Below are positions 33,911-43,617 of a stretch of DNA of 64,000 nt, in pieces (position 1 is the first letter of the stretch; each line of letters begins with the position of its first letter). A model generated the notes under the pieces. The model was not told where the DNA came from. It worked only from the letters and a program-made list of their open reading frames with translations, and ran no database searches. The position numbers and the translations under genes were made by a program. The stretch is from Clostridium septicum. Its GTDB lineage: Bacteria > Bacillota > Clostridia > Clostridiales > Clostridiaceae. The stretch spans positions 2,852,001 through 2,916,000 of the forward strand of contig NZ_CP023671.1 in assembly GCF_003606265.1 (NCBI RefSeq), written 5' to 3'.

Positions 33911-34039
33911 ATTGAAGATGTAAGGTGCTTCTGTTGTAATCAGTTATTAATAAAAGCAGATTACGTTAAGGGGGAAATAAAGTGTCCTCGATGTAAAAAA
34001 ATAATTAAAATAGAAGTTAAAGAAAAAGACAGAGCTTAG
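33911..34039 (+). CDS. Com-like zinc-finger protein with non-standard start
   Basis: The frame to TAG 34037-34039 encodes CFCCNQLLIKADYVKG, then EIKCPRCKKIIKIEV, the two-CxxC pattern of Mu Com-like regulators. No ATG, GTG or TTG is well placed: GTG 33902 overlaps the GAGGTGA RBS, so ATT 33911 is the better-spaced start. Com of Mu activates translation of a DNA-modification gene; similar proteins occur near tail genes in many Firmicutes phages without known role. About 42 aa. Confidence 0.6.
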   Translation: MEDVRCFCCNQLLIKADYVKGEIKCPRCKKIIKIEVKEKDRA

Positions 34040-34109
34040 AGCCACACCTTAGAGTAGTGAGCCAATGCCTGCTTTTTTTATTTTTATAAAGAAAGTAGGT
34101 GAGAGTAAC

Positions 34110-36957
34110 ATGGCTGATGGAAGAATAGTTATAGATACTGATTTAGATTCAAAGGGAATTGAAAATGGCCTATCAAAAATGAGTAGTATTGCTAAAACGG
34201 GATCAAAATCAATTATTGCATCAATAGGAGGAGCTGCTTCGGTAATTGCAGGGATAGGAATTGTAGCAACAAAAGTTGGAATGGACTTTGAAGCTGGAAT
34301 GAGTAAAGTTCAAGCTATAAGTGGAGCTACAGCAGAGGATATGGTTCTTTTAGGGAATAAAGCTAAAGAGATGGGCTCAAAAACTAAATTTAGTGCAACT
34401 GAAAGTAGTGAAGCATTAAGCTATATGGCGATGGCTTAAAACATCGGGTCATCTAAAATTCGGCAAAATCGGTGAACGCTAAGTTTATAAATATCTAGCT
34501 ATTTGGTACAATTAAACCCAAAACGGCGAGGTGGAATATGAGGAATAAGATTGTAAAATATATAAGTACCTTTAAATAAGGTGCTTTTTTCTTTGAGTAA
34601 ATATGCCAACACCGAGGTAACTTAATAAATTACGAAAGGTTATTAAGCACCGTAACGCGTACCAGTTGAATAAATATAATACTGGCAAGAGTGTCGAACA
34701 CTTAATAAAGTGAAAATGTACGCTGAACTAGCCTAGAAATGACTAGGTATCATGGAGGAAACTCCTAGATGTAGAGGATAAAAAGCCTTTACGGTAACAA
34801 ATGGGATGGAAAACAAGTGATATGTTAGATGGCATAGAAGGAATAATGAATTTAGCCGCAGCTTCTGGTGAAGATTTGGCGCTTACAAGTGATATTGTTA
34901 CAGATGCACTAACTGCTTTTGGAATGTCTGCTAAACAAGCAGGAGAGTTTAGTGATTTGTTAGCGGCTACAGCATCTAACTCGAATACTAATGTTAGTAT
35001 GTTAGGTGAATCATTTAAATATGTAGCTCCTATTGCTGGAGCTTTAGGTATGTCAGCTAAAGATACAGCTTTTGCATTAGGTCTTATGGCAAATGCGGGA
35101 ATAAAGTCTAGCCAAAGTGGAACTGCTCTTAGAGCTTCATTAACTAACCTAGCTAAACCTACTAAAAGTATGAATATAGAGATGAATAAACTAGGAATAA
35201 GCCTATTAGATGCCAACGGTAATGTTAAAGAAGGAAAGGCTTTATATGATGAATTAAGAGAAAAATTTAGTGGACTTACAGATGCCCAAAAAACTCAATC
35301 AGCAGCTACTATATTTGGAAAAGAAGCTATGTCAGGTATGCTTGCTGTAATAAATGCAAGTGAAGAAGATTATAATAAACTTTATGATAGCTTAAATGAT
35401 TCTGCTGGTGCAGCAGAAAATATGGCTGATATTATGAATAATAATCTAAAAGGTCAAGTTACGCTTTTAAAATCAGCTTTAGAAGGACTAGGAATACAGT
35501 TATACGAAAGTATTAATAACCCTATGAAAGAAGTTGTAAAAACCACTAATAGTATGGTAGGACAACTTTCTAAAGCTTTTGAAAAAGGTGGCTTTGAGGG
35601 ATTGGTTATAGAGTTAGGCAATGTATTTTCACAGATAGTAACTAATATTGCAAGTTCAGCACCTAAATTTATTGATTTGGCAGTTCAAACCGTACAGTCT
35701 TTTATAACTGGTATAAAAAATAATCTGCCTCAGATAGTAAAAGCAGCAATGGGAATAATACGAAGTTTAGTAGATGGAATATTAACTCTTTTACCTCAAA
35801 TTTTAGAATTGGGATTAAATTTAATAATAGAACTTGGAAAAGGGATTGCAGAATCTATTCCTGAAATGTTACCGAATTTAATTCAAGTTATGATGGGTAT
35901 TTGTGATATGATTATAGGCAATATAGGAATTATCATTGATGTTGGAATAGACATAATATTAGCTTTAGTTGAAGGTATTGTTCAAAATTTACCAACTTTA
36001 ATACAAGAAATTCCAAGAATAATTAATAGTTTTGCAGATGCTCTATATAGTTGTCTACCTAGAATTTTAAAAGCTGGAATGGATATAATTATTATGTTAG
36101 TTAAGGGATTAATAACTAGTATTCCTATCATAATTCAAAATTTACCACAAATAATTATGGCTATCATAAATGTATTTACTTTAGTAAATTGGGCTAGTCT
36201 TGGTAAAAACTTAATAACAGGAATAGGTAACGGAATTAAGGCCATGGTACCTAATATAGGTGCAATTGCAAATTTTACAGCTGAAAGTGTAATAGGTGGT
36301 ATAAAAGGTATATTCACATCAGGTGGAAGTATAGGTAGAAATTTAATTAGTTGGATTGCTAATGGGATACGTGGTTCTGTAGGAAGTTTACTTCAAGCGG
36401 CTAGAAATGTTGCTGTAAGTGCTCTTCAAGGAATTAAAAGCATACTAGGTTGGAACGAAGCCTCAAGTATAGGCGCTAATTTAATAAGAGGTATTTGGAA
36501 TGGTATTTCAAATATGAGTGGTTGGATAATTAATTTGATTGGGGGATTTTCAGAGAATGTTATAAATTCTATCAAAGGATTCTTTGGAATACATTCTCCT
36601 TCAAGGATAATGAGAGATTTAATAGGTACTAACATAGTTAAAGGTATTGGAGTAGGTATTGATATCGAAACTCCTAATTTAAAAAAAGATATTGATTCAA
36701 ACATGGTTGATTTAATACAAAGAATGCATGCTACAGTTGATTATGAAACTGCTAAAACTACAGCTACTGTAATAGCTAAAAATAATAGTTATGATAATAA
36801 AGATAATAATACTGCAGGTGCTACGATAGAAAATAAATCAATTATAGAAGTACCAGTTATTATAGAAGGTGAAAAAGTTGCAAAAGCTACAGCTCCTTAT
36901 TCAGATAAGATAAGCGGACAAAGATTAAATTTAACAGAAAGGGGATTAATACTATAG
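34110..36957 (+). CDS. Tail tape measure protein, interrupted by a group I intron (exons 34110-34436 and 34804-36957)
   Basis: After removal of the intron the product is 826 aa. ATG 34110 has AGGTGAGAG upstream and begins MADGRIVIDTDLDSKGIEN. Exon 1 ends with codons Met-Ala-Met-Ala and exon 2 continues Gly-Trp-Lys-Thr in the same frame, restoring the conserved TP901-type segment (SYMAMAGWKTSDMLDGIEG). Several hydrophobic segments follow in the central region, as in proteins that end up in the membrane on DNA injection. The protein sets tail length. Without splicing, translation would stop at TAA 34437. Confidence 0.92.
34437..34803 (+). ncRNA. ORF-less group I intron in the tape measure gene
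   Basis: The 367-nt insert follows a U (last base of exon 1) and ends in G, both group I rules. P1: exon GATGGCT (34430-34436) pairs with GGTCATC (34447-34453) and puts a U-G wobble at the splice site. P10: CATC (34442-34445) pairs with GATG in exon 2 (34805-34808). P7 candidate: GCGTAC (34657-34662) with GTACGC (34718-34723), enclosing a CCAGT/ACTGG hairpin (34662-34666, 34681-34685). P9-type hairpins are CCTAG/CTAGG (34732-34747) and GGAG-GAAA-CTCC (34754-34765). Exon frames match only with these ends. No homing endonuclease is encoded. Confidence 0.9.
34564..34590 (+). terminator. Terminator-like hairpin inside the intron
   Basis: AAGTACC at 34564-34570 pairs with GGTGCTT at 34580-34586, followed by TTTT. 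It overlaps a 13-codon open frame (ATG 34538 to TAA 34577-34579). It may be a peripheral intron stem, a remnant of a lost ORF, or a genuine attenuator. Confidence 0.45.
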
Positions 36958-37655
36958 TGTATGGGTTTACTATAAATGATAGACATAGTTATAATGATTT
37001 TGGATTACGTATAATGAATAGAGAAATTAACCCACCAAAAAAAAACAAGATTAAAGAAAGAGTGCCTTTTATGAATGGTAGCTATGACTTTAGTGATCTA
37101 TATGGGGATCAAAATTATGAAGAAAGAATTATAGTTTATACATTAGATTTTAAATATAAAGATAAAATAGAATATTTTAATAAAAAAATAGAAATTTCAG
37201 ATTGGTTAGTAAATAGTGAAAAGGAAAAATTATTTGATGATCTTATTCCTGGATATTATTTTTTAGCCGAGTGTGAAGGTGATTTAAAATTTAAAGAATA
37301 TTCAGTTGGATGTGAGATAAATGTTAAATTCATAGCTTATCCATTTAAAATAGCTAATAACATAGAAGGAAGTGATATTTGGGATGAGTTTAATTTTGAA
37401 TTAGATTATGCTCAAGATACTAAATATAATGTAGATGGGAGTAAGATTATTGATATATATAATCCTAGTGTCATAAAAATCACACCTACTATTCATTGTA
37501 GTGCTCCAATAAGTTTAATTAAAAATGGAATAACTTATAAATTTAATGTTGGTACTACTAAAGATTGGAGATTTGATTTAGATAAAGGAAAGAACAAATT
37601 GACTATTATAGGTAATGGGAATATAGAATTTATTTTTAGAAAAGAGGTTCTTTAA
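36957..37655 (+). CDS. Distal tail protein (Dit-like)
   Basis: A 232-aa protein starting at GTG 36957, sharing a base with the tape measure stop. MYGFTINDRHSYNDFGLRI, then PFMNGSYDFSDLYGDQNYEE and IRVKFIAYPFK-like strands, match the siphovirus Dit family (phage_tail_2/SPP1 gp19.1-like). It forms the baseplate hub to which receptor-binding parts attach. Confidence 0.88.
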   Translation: MYGFTINDRHSYNDFGLRIMNREINPPKKNKIKERVPFMNGSYDFSDLYGDQNYEERIIVYTLDFKYKDKIEYFNKKIEISDWLVNSEKEKLFDDLIPGYYFLAECEGDLKFKEYSVGCEINVKFIAYPFKIANNIEGSDIWDEFNFELDYAQDTKYNVDGSKIIDIYNPSVIKITPTIHCSAPISLIKNGITYKFNVGTTKDWRFDLDKGKNKLTIIGNGNIEFIFRKEVL

Positions 37656-37657
37656 TA

Positions 37658-39067
37658 ATGTACGAAATTAAGTTAATAAATGAAAATGAAGAAACTATAA
37701 TTAATTCAATATCTACAAGTGTTGAAGCACCTAGATTATCTAGTTTTAATATAAAACATGGTATAAATGTTATCGATACTTTAACATTTGATATATCGCC
37801 TAATAATCCAGGATATTTTAAGATTATAGCTTTAAAAACTTTAATAGAAGTATTAAATAAAAAATTAAATAAAGTAGAATTCAGAGGTAGAATTCTATTA
37901 CCGACTGAAAAAATGAATAATAATGGTGTTTTAACAAAGTCTGTAGTATGTGAGAGTGAACTCGGGTATCTTATGGACTCTAGTACTACATACGGAGAAT
38001 ATCATAATATTTCTGTTAAAAATTTTTTAAAAGTAATAATAGATAATCATAATAATCAAGTATCTGAAGATAAAAAATTTGTACTAGGTAATGTGACTGT
38101 AAAAAATAATAATGATAGACTTTATAGATATTTAGGATATGTAAAAACTTTTCAGTCTATTAAAGATAAACTCATAGATAGACTTGGTGGTGAATTGCAA
38201 ATAAGATATGAAAATGGTACAAGATATTTAGATTACTTAGAGTCTATTGGAGAATTTAAAGAGACTGAAATAAGAATATCTAAAAATTTAAAATCCATAG
38301 AGCAACAAAAAGATCCTACATCAATAATATCTAGACTAATACCTTTAGGAAGTAAACTTGAAAATAGCGAGGAACGATTAACCATTGAATCTGTAAATGG
38401 TGGTATTAAATATATTGATGATATTGATGCAATGAAAAAATTCGGAGTAATAGTAGGTGTGAAGTTGTGGGATGATGTTACTAGAGCATCTAATTTATTA
38501 AAGAATGGACAAGATTATCTAAAAAGAAACAATAAAATAAAGAAAAAATATAAAATAACTGCTTTAGATTTAAGTTTAATAGGATTGGATTTGAATAGTT
38601 TTGAAGTATACAATACTTATAATGTTATAAATCCACTAATGAATATAAATGAGGAATTAAGGGTTATAGAAAAAAATATTGATGGAAATAATCCTCAAAA
38701 TTCTAGTCTTACAGTAGGTGATAAATTTGAAGATATAAAACAATATCAACTAGGAATTATTAAAGCTAATAAAAATATTGAAACCTTAAATGAGAATATT
38801 AATTCAACTATAGATGTTGTAAAGACTATTAGTACTGAATCAAAGAATACAGCTAAAGTATTGAATAAAACAAATGAGGTTTTAACTAATACTAATCAAA
38901 CGGTTAAGGACTTAACAGATGCAATTATAGAAATAAATAATAGACTTAATGATAATGTTAAAGAAACTCAAAATTTAATTAACGCTACTAGCGATATTAA
39001 AGATAACTTTAATAATGTTAATAATAAGCTTGAGAAATTAAAGCGTAGAGCAATTATGGAGGTGTAG
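37658..39067 (+). CDS. Tail-associated protein (Tal/prophage endopeptidase tail)
   Basis: A 469-aa protein after dit. The N-terminal 350 residues (SVEAPRLSSFNIKHGINVID; RGRILLPTEKMNNNGVL; GGELQIRYENGTRYLDYL) match the gp27-like hub of tail endopeptidase family proteins. The last 110 residues are a long coiled coil (IETLNENINSTIDVVKTIS), suitable for trimerisation of the tail tip. Whether it has peptidase activity is unclear. Confidence 0.83.
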   Translation: MYEIKLINENEETIINSISTSVEAPRLSSFNIKHGINVIDTLTFDISPNNPGYFKIIALKTLIEVLNKKLNKVEFRGRILLPTEKMNNNGVLTKSVVCESELGYLMDSSTTYGEYHNISVKNFLKVIIDNHNNQVSEDKKFVLGNVTVKNNNDRLYRYLGYVKTFQSIKDKLIDRLGGELQIRYENGTRYLDYLESIGEFKETEIRISKNLKSIEQQKDPTSIISRLIPLGSKLENSEERLTIESVNGGIKYIDDIDAMKKFGVIVGVKLWDDVTRASNLLKNGQDYLKRNNKIKKKYKITALDLSLIGLDLNSFEVYNTYNVINPLMNINEELRVIEKNIDGNNPQNSSLTVGDKFEDIKQYQLGIIKANKNIETLNENINSTIDVVKTISTESKNTAKVLNKTNEVLTNTNQTVKDLTDAIIEINNRLNDNVKETQNLINATSDIKDNFNNVNNKLEKLKRRAIMEV

Positions 39068-39068
39068 A

Positions 39069-39347
39069 ATGGAAGATTATAAGTTAGTAGCAGCTAAAGT
39101 TCTTACAACGTCAGAACAAACATTATATTCAAGTTCATTAGGAGCTATTGTAAAGACTATACTACTATACAATTCAAAAGAAGAAGAATCCAAAGCTACA
39201 CTAACATTTGATAGTGTAGCTTTTAAATTTAAGATAGCAGCAGGTGAAACTAAGATTTTAAATAGTCCAATTCTTACAAAGAATATTAAAGCTAGCGGAG
39301 AAGGTATTAATATTCACATAACAGGACTAGAGATAGGAGGAGCTTAA
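39069..39347 (+). CDS. Small beta-rich tail protein (92 aa)
   Basis: Starts two bases after the Tal gene. Sequence LVAAKVLTTSEQTLYSSSLG then TILLYNSKEEESKATLTFDS resembles small phage proteins found between tal and fibre genes. Probably part of the tail tip. Function unknown. Confidence 0.6.
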   Translation: MEDYKLVAAKVLTTSEQTLYSSSLGAIVKTILLYNSKEEESKATLTFDSVAFKFKIAAGETKILNSPILTKNIKASGEGINIHITGLEIGGA

Positions 39348-39348
39348 C

Positions 39349-42300
39349 ATGACAAATATAACTAACGAATTAAATAAAATTAAAAATGCTATATTTGGAA
39401 AAGATGTTAGACAATCAATTCATGATGCAATAAAGGAATGTTATAGAAATGCATCAGTAGAGCATGATAATGCAAATATGGAGGTATTAATAGCGAGAGG
39501 TGTCCATGAAACATTAAATGATAGAATAACTAATTGCGAAGATAAAATAACAAATAATATAAATACTGTAGAAACTAAAATGAATATTGGTGATAAAATT
39601 AAAGTTTCACAAATAGATAAAAATCAGGGGAAGATAGATCAAACTTATTTAACAGATGAATTACTTCAACAAATTTCAGGGAATGCTCCTATTAATAGCA
39701 TACCTCCAGATAAAGGTGTCACTACAGAAAAGTTAGCAGATAAATCAGTAACTAAATCAAAAATTGCAGATGATGTACAATTATTTCCACATCAAATAGC
39801 TCCAGGTAAAATTGTATTTGATGGATTAACAGCTGTTAAATTACCTTCAAGTAATGCGATAGTAACAGTTAATAAACCTTCAAAGCTTGCAAATAGTGAA
39901 TATAGTATAGATATAACATCTACAAGTAGTGAAGGATACGGATGGATAGCTCAGATTCCTAACAATATTACTTTAAATGAGGTTGAAACTAATACATATG
40001 GTAATAAGTTAACATTTATTATCCAGTATAGTTATAACGGAACTTCGAAACTTTCATTAAATGGTAGAGTCTATTATAAAGATGAAACAAGTGAAACATT
40101 TAATATTAATAATGTGTTTGAATCTGCAACAAATAAAGTTGCAGTAATTGAAGTAGAATTTAATAAGCCTATTAAATCTGGAACATATTTATATGTTTCA
40201 CCAGAATTAAATAAAACATTTACTTATACAAAAAATATTTATTACTATGGAGGAGCAATAGATGATGTATATAGTAAATATTTACTAGATTTAAGAATTG
40301 ATAAGACAAATAGGGATATAGATGTTATTAGTTCTAAAATAGAAGGAGTTACAGTTGAAACAAATCATTATCCATTTTCGGATAGATTTATAAGCGGAAG
40401 TAATGTTATTATTCAAACTAACAATAGTACATTTTCAAACAATTCAGCTGTTTTATTAGATGATAAAAATAGCCTTGGAGGAAATTGGTGGGTTAAATAT
40501 CATGGTGAGGATAATAATGATATGCCTTATATGCAAATTAAAATTAGTAATAGTTTTATATCTGATATAGATAAAAAGATAAAATTAGAATCATATAAGG
40601 ATGATGGGTATATTGAGTTTGACATAATAATAGATAGTAAGAAATCATTTAATGTTAATGCTCAAATTGTAGGAAGGTATCAAAATTCTTTGTGGACATA
40701 TTTTAGAGATATTCCTATAACACATAAAGGTGGAAGGCAAGTATATAAAAGAAAATTATATTTTGAAAAATCATACTTAGGAGATAAATTAATAGATGAC
40801 TATAATTTTTTTGCAATATACTTAGTATTTAAAAGTAGATTAACAAAAGAGGATGTATTTTATATAAGTGGTATAACTAATAAGTATGGTTCATCATTAA
40901 ATCCAGACAAAATTAAATTGGAAAGAAAGAACTTTACAGATAAATGTGTACCATATTCTGCATTAGGTGACGAAGTAATAAAACTACTTAATTATGGAGC
41001 TAATGAAACAAAGGTTAGTAATGAAAAAATAGTCTTTGCAGGTGATTCAGTGACTTGGGGTAATGGCGGATTAAATGATGGGTATTTAGAAGTAATTGAT
41101 GAAATAGTTAGGTTTAAATATTCAAATACAGTAACAATAGATCAAGTAACAGTAAATGGAGCTAATAAAATTATAAATTCACCTAAATTATTTAAAAGTA
41201 AAGCTTGTGAAATAATTGGAGTAGATAATTCAATTACATTCTTAATGAAATCAGATAAGGTAAAGATAGCTTATGCAATCAACAGAGAGAGCAAAGGAGC
41301 TGCAATATGTGAGGTACTAGTTGATAACAAAGTAATAGATACATTCAGCACATATAACCCAAGAAGAAAAGGAAGAAAGACATTAACATTTAATGCAGAT
41401 GGAGCAACAAGAAAGTTCCAACTAAAAGAAGCTTTTACTTACAATCATGTTGTTACTCATAAAGGAGTATCATTAACAGGTGAATTAAACAGGGGTAGTT
41501 ATGGTTCAAAGTTCCCTAAAGGCCATGACTATATGATTATAAGAGCATTAGATAATGACGAGGTAAAACATACTTTATTCTTTAAGGATGCGCCTGCAGC
41601 AGGAGAAATAAAAATAACATTTGATTATGGAGAAAGTATAACATATGCAAAAACTACAGTAGGAGAGTTAGGAACTTTATTAGATAGTGGACTAGAGAGT
41701 TATTATGGTGATGGTAATGTAGCTTTCGACCCTTCAAATGCAGTATCATTAAGTTCAGGATTAGACTTTAGAAAAGTAGATAAAGATTGTTTTAAAACTT
41801 ATAATTTTGCTTCAAATAAGACAAGAGAAATTAAAATAAGAATTAAATCATTAGATCCTAGAGTTATACCAGGAGATACACCAACATTTGTATTTAACTT
41901 TGCTACAGATAGAAATTTTGAATACATGAACGCAGGTATTGGAGGGTTTCAATATAATATGTTCAATAAAGAAACAGGTATAATAAATTATAAAAAGCTA
42001 GCTGAATATGAACCAGATAAAATCGTAGCATTAATGGGAGCTAATGATGATTGGGGAAAAGCTGAATATCCTGTTTATCAACCAAGAATAGTACAAGCAG
42101 ATTACTTAGAAAAAAATAGTTATTATTGGATAGCTAACCCTATTAAGAATGAAAGCAATTATAACATCAATGACAGGTGGACAGATATTAAAGCATTTGA
42201 TAAGTACTCAATAACTTTAGCTGATAATGTAGTAATTGGTGATGTAAATAAACATGACATATTGATAATAAATAAATGGGGAAATGATGAAAGATACTGT

Positions 42301-42981
42301 CAAGTAAGGTTAATTGATAGCATTGATAAATCTAAAAAGAAAATAACTTTCTTAACGCCTATTGATACTGAGTTAGTGAACTTAGATACAAAAGTTCACA
42401 TTAAGAGTATTAAGAAGTTAGGTGATGATATTGATTTGTTTATAAGTAAATTAAGAGCATATGACAATATAAATCCAGAAATATACTTAGCTTGTATGGG
42501 AGTTTCTAATATGAATCATAGACAACTATTAGGATATAGAGAATATATAAGATATATAGCTAAAAAGAATAACGTTAAATTTATAGATATGTTTACTCCA
42601 ACTTCAGAGTATCAGTCTACAGTAGAAAGAACAATAACATATGAAATAAACTCAACAGGAGCAAATGATTATATAATCTTAAAGGAAACTGAAAACATAA
42701 ATCCTATACTAAGAAATGTTACAGTTGAAGTTGATGGGATGAATATATTTGATGGTAAAAATGTAAGGTTAAGTGGAGGATACGGGTATTATTGGAATAC
42801 AGATTTAACACATGGATATAAAACAACACCAACAAGGCTATTGCTTAAAGAGCCTATAGAAGCAGGAAAGAAAATAATTGTTAAGGGAACTACTGAAAGA
42901 TATAGTGGTGATTATTGCCATATGGGAGCAGAAACAGGTAAATATTTATATGGAACAACAATTCTAAAGAACTTACTATAA
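39349..42981 (+). CDS. Tail fibre/receptor-binding protein with SGNH hydrolase domain
   Basis: A 1210-aa protein, the largest of the window. The N-terminus (MTNITNELNKIKNAIFGKDV then RQSIHDAIKE) is the conserved baseplate anchor of Firmicutes fibres. Middle parts are beta-rich and repetitive. From residue 562 an SGNH/GDSL esterase domain is visible: GDSVTWG at 565, MGANDDWG (block III) and a DYCH block V with Asp1188 and His1191. Such domains deacetylate surface glycans during adsorption. It starts one base after the previous gene. Confidence 0.85.
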   Translation: MTNITNELNKIKNAIFGKDVRQSIHDAIKECYRNASVEHDNANMEVLIARGVHETLNDRITNCEDKITNNINTVETKMNIGDKIKVSQIDKNQGKIDQTYLTDELLQQISGNAPINSIPPDKGVTTEKLADKSVTKSKIADDVQLFPHQIAPGKIVFDGLTAVKLPSSNAIVTVNKPSKLANSEYSIDITSTSSEGYGWIAQIPNNITLNEVETNTYGNKLTFIIQYSYNGTSKLSLNGRVYYKDETSETFNINNVFESATNKVAVIEVEFNKPIKSGTYLYVSPELNKTFTYTKNIYYYGGAIDDVYSKYLLDLRIDKTNRDIDVISSKIEGVTVETNHYPFSDRFISGSNVIIQTNNSTFSNNSAVLLDDKNSLGGNWWVKYHGEDNNDMPYMQIKISNSFISDIDKKIKLESYKDDGYIEFDIIIDSKKSFNVNAQIVGRYQNSLWTYFRDIPITHKGGRQVYKRKLYFEKSYLGDKLIDDYNFFAIYLVFKSRLTKEDVFYISGITNKYGSSLNPDKIKLERKNFTDKCVPYSALGDEVIKLLNYGANETKVSNEKIVFAGDSVTWGNGGLNDGYLEVIDEIVRFKYSNTVTIDQVTVNGANKIINSPKLFKSKACEIIGVDNSITFLMKSDKVKIAYAINRESKGAAICEVLVDNKVIDTFSTYNPRRKGRKTLTFNADGATRKFQLKEAFTYNHVVTHKGVSLTGELNRGSYGSKFPKGHDYMIIRALDNDEVKHTLFFKDAPAAGEIKITFDYGESITYAKTTVGELGTLLDSGLESYYGDGNVAFDPSNAVSLSSGLDFRKVDKDCFKTYNFASNKTREIKIRIKSLDPRVIPGDTPTFVFNFATDRNFEYMNAGIGGFQYNMFNKETGIINYKKLAEYEPDKIVALMGANDDWGKAEYPVYQPRIVQADYLEKNSYYWIANPIKNESNYNINDRWTDIKAFDKYSITLADNVVIGDVNKHDILIINKWGNDERYCQVRLIDSIDKSKKKITFLTPIDTELVNLDTKVHIKSIKKLGDDIDLFISKLRAYDNINPEIYLACMGVSNMNHRQLLGYREYIRYIAKKNNVKFIDMFTPTSEYQSTVERTITYEINSTGANDYIILKETENINPILRNVTVEVDGMNIFDGKNVRLSGGYGYYWNTDLTHGYKTTPTRLLLKEPIEAGKKIIVKGTTERYSGDYCHMGAETGKYLYGTTILKNLL

Positions 42982-43017
42982 AAATGTTTTTGTATTAATA
43001 AAAAAGAGAGGTGTATT

Positions 43018-43251
43018 ATGAATGACGAATTAATAAATCATCAACTGAAGATACATGAGAAAAGGATAAATAATCATTCGGAGAGGTTAGATGAATTAGA
43101 ACAGGGAAGAGCTGCAACAGATGTAAAGATAGATAATTTATGTGAGAAGCTCGGAGCACAAACAAAAAGTATCAATTGGTTAATAGGACTTATGGTAAGT
43201 AGTTTACTAGGGTTCTTTTTTTATGCAATTCAAAAAGGAATATTTAAATAA
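43018..43251 (+). CDS. XhlA-like hemolysin/holin accessory protein
   Basis: A 77-aa protein with an N-terminal coiled coil (RINNHSERLDELEQGRAATDVKID) and one C-terminal membrane segment (WLIGLMVSSLLGFFFYAI). This is the XhlA layout, a helper of lysis next to holin. AGAGAGG precedes the ATG. Confidence 0.82.
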   Translation: MNDELINHQLKIHEKRINNHSERLDELEQGRAATDVKIDNLCEKLGAQTKSINWLIGLMVSSLLGFFFYAIQKGIFK

Positions 43252-43266
43252 GAGGAGATAAGTGAA

Positions 43267-43548
43267 ATGGATCTATTAAAATTTATACCAGAAAATTTAA
43301 TTATATTAATTGTTGTTATTTATGTATTAGGAGTATTTCTTAAAAAATTAGAGGGAGTAAAAGACAAATATATAACACTAATTCTAATGTTTTTTGGAAT
43401 TACATTTGCTATATTACTAAACATTGTCAATGGTCAATATAAAGTATTATTTGATGTTATAGTAAATGGAATACTTCAAGGTATATTATGTTGGGGAGTA
43501 GCTGTTGGAATAAATCAAACATCAAAACAAATTTCAAAAGAAAATTAA
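43267..43548 (+). CDS. Phage holin
   Basis: A 93-aa protein with three hydrophobic segments (LIILIVVIYVLGVFL, ITLILMFFGITFAILLNIV, ILQGILCWGVAVGI) and a short charged tail, between XhlA and the amidase gene. Size and topology fit a small holin of the Dp-1/Hol44 type, which opens the membrane for endolysin release. GAGGAG lies upstream. Confidence 0.82.
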   Translation: MDLLKFIPENLIILIVVIYVLGVFLKKLEGVKDKYITLILMFFGITFAILLNIVNGQYKVLFDVIVNGILQGILCWGVAVGINQTSKQISKEN

Positions 43549-43556
43549 GTTTACAT

Positions 43557-43578
43557 AGCAGGAGTAATCCTGCTTTTT
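43557..43578 (+). terminator. Hairpin between holin and amidase genes
   Basis: AGCAGGA at 43557-43563 pairs with TCCTGCT at 43568-43574 around GTAA, followed by TTTT. Confidence 0.75.
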
Positions 43579-43617
43579 ATATTATAGAAATATTTTAAAA
43601 AAGGAAAGGTGATATTT

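Noticed and set aside
34437..34803. A nonsense mutation or frameshift pseudogene in the tape measure gene
   Set aside because: The 367-nt insert has group I boundary bases, P1, P10 and P7 pairings, and exact removal restores the conserved protein; a decayed gene would not do so.
34743..35216. A 157-codon open frame on the minus strand
   Set aside because: It is antisense to tape measure exon 2 and intron, without RBS or recognisable protein pattern.
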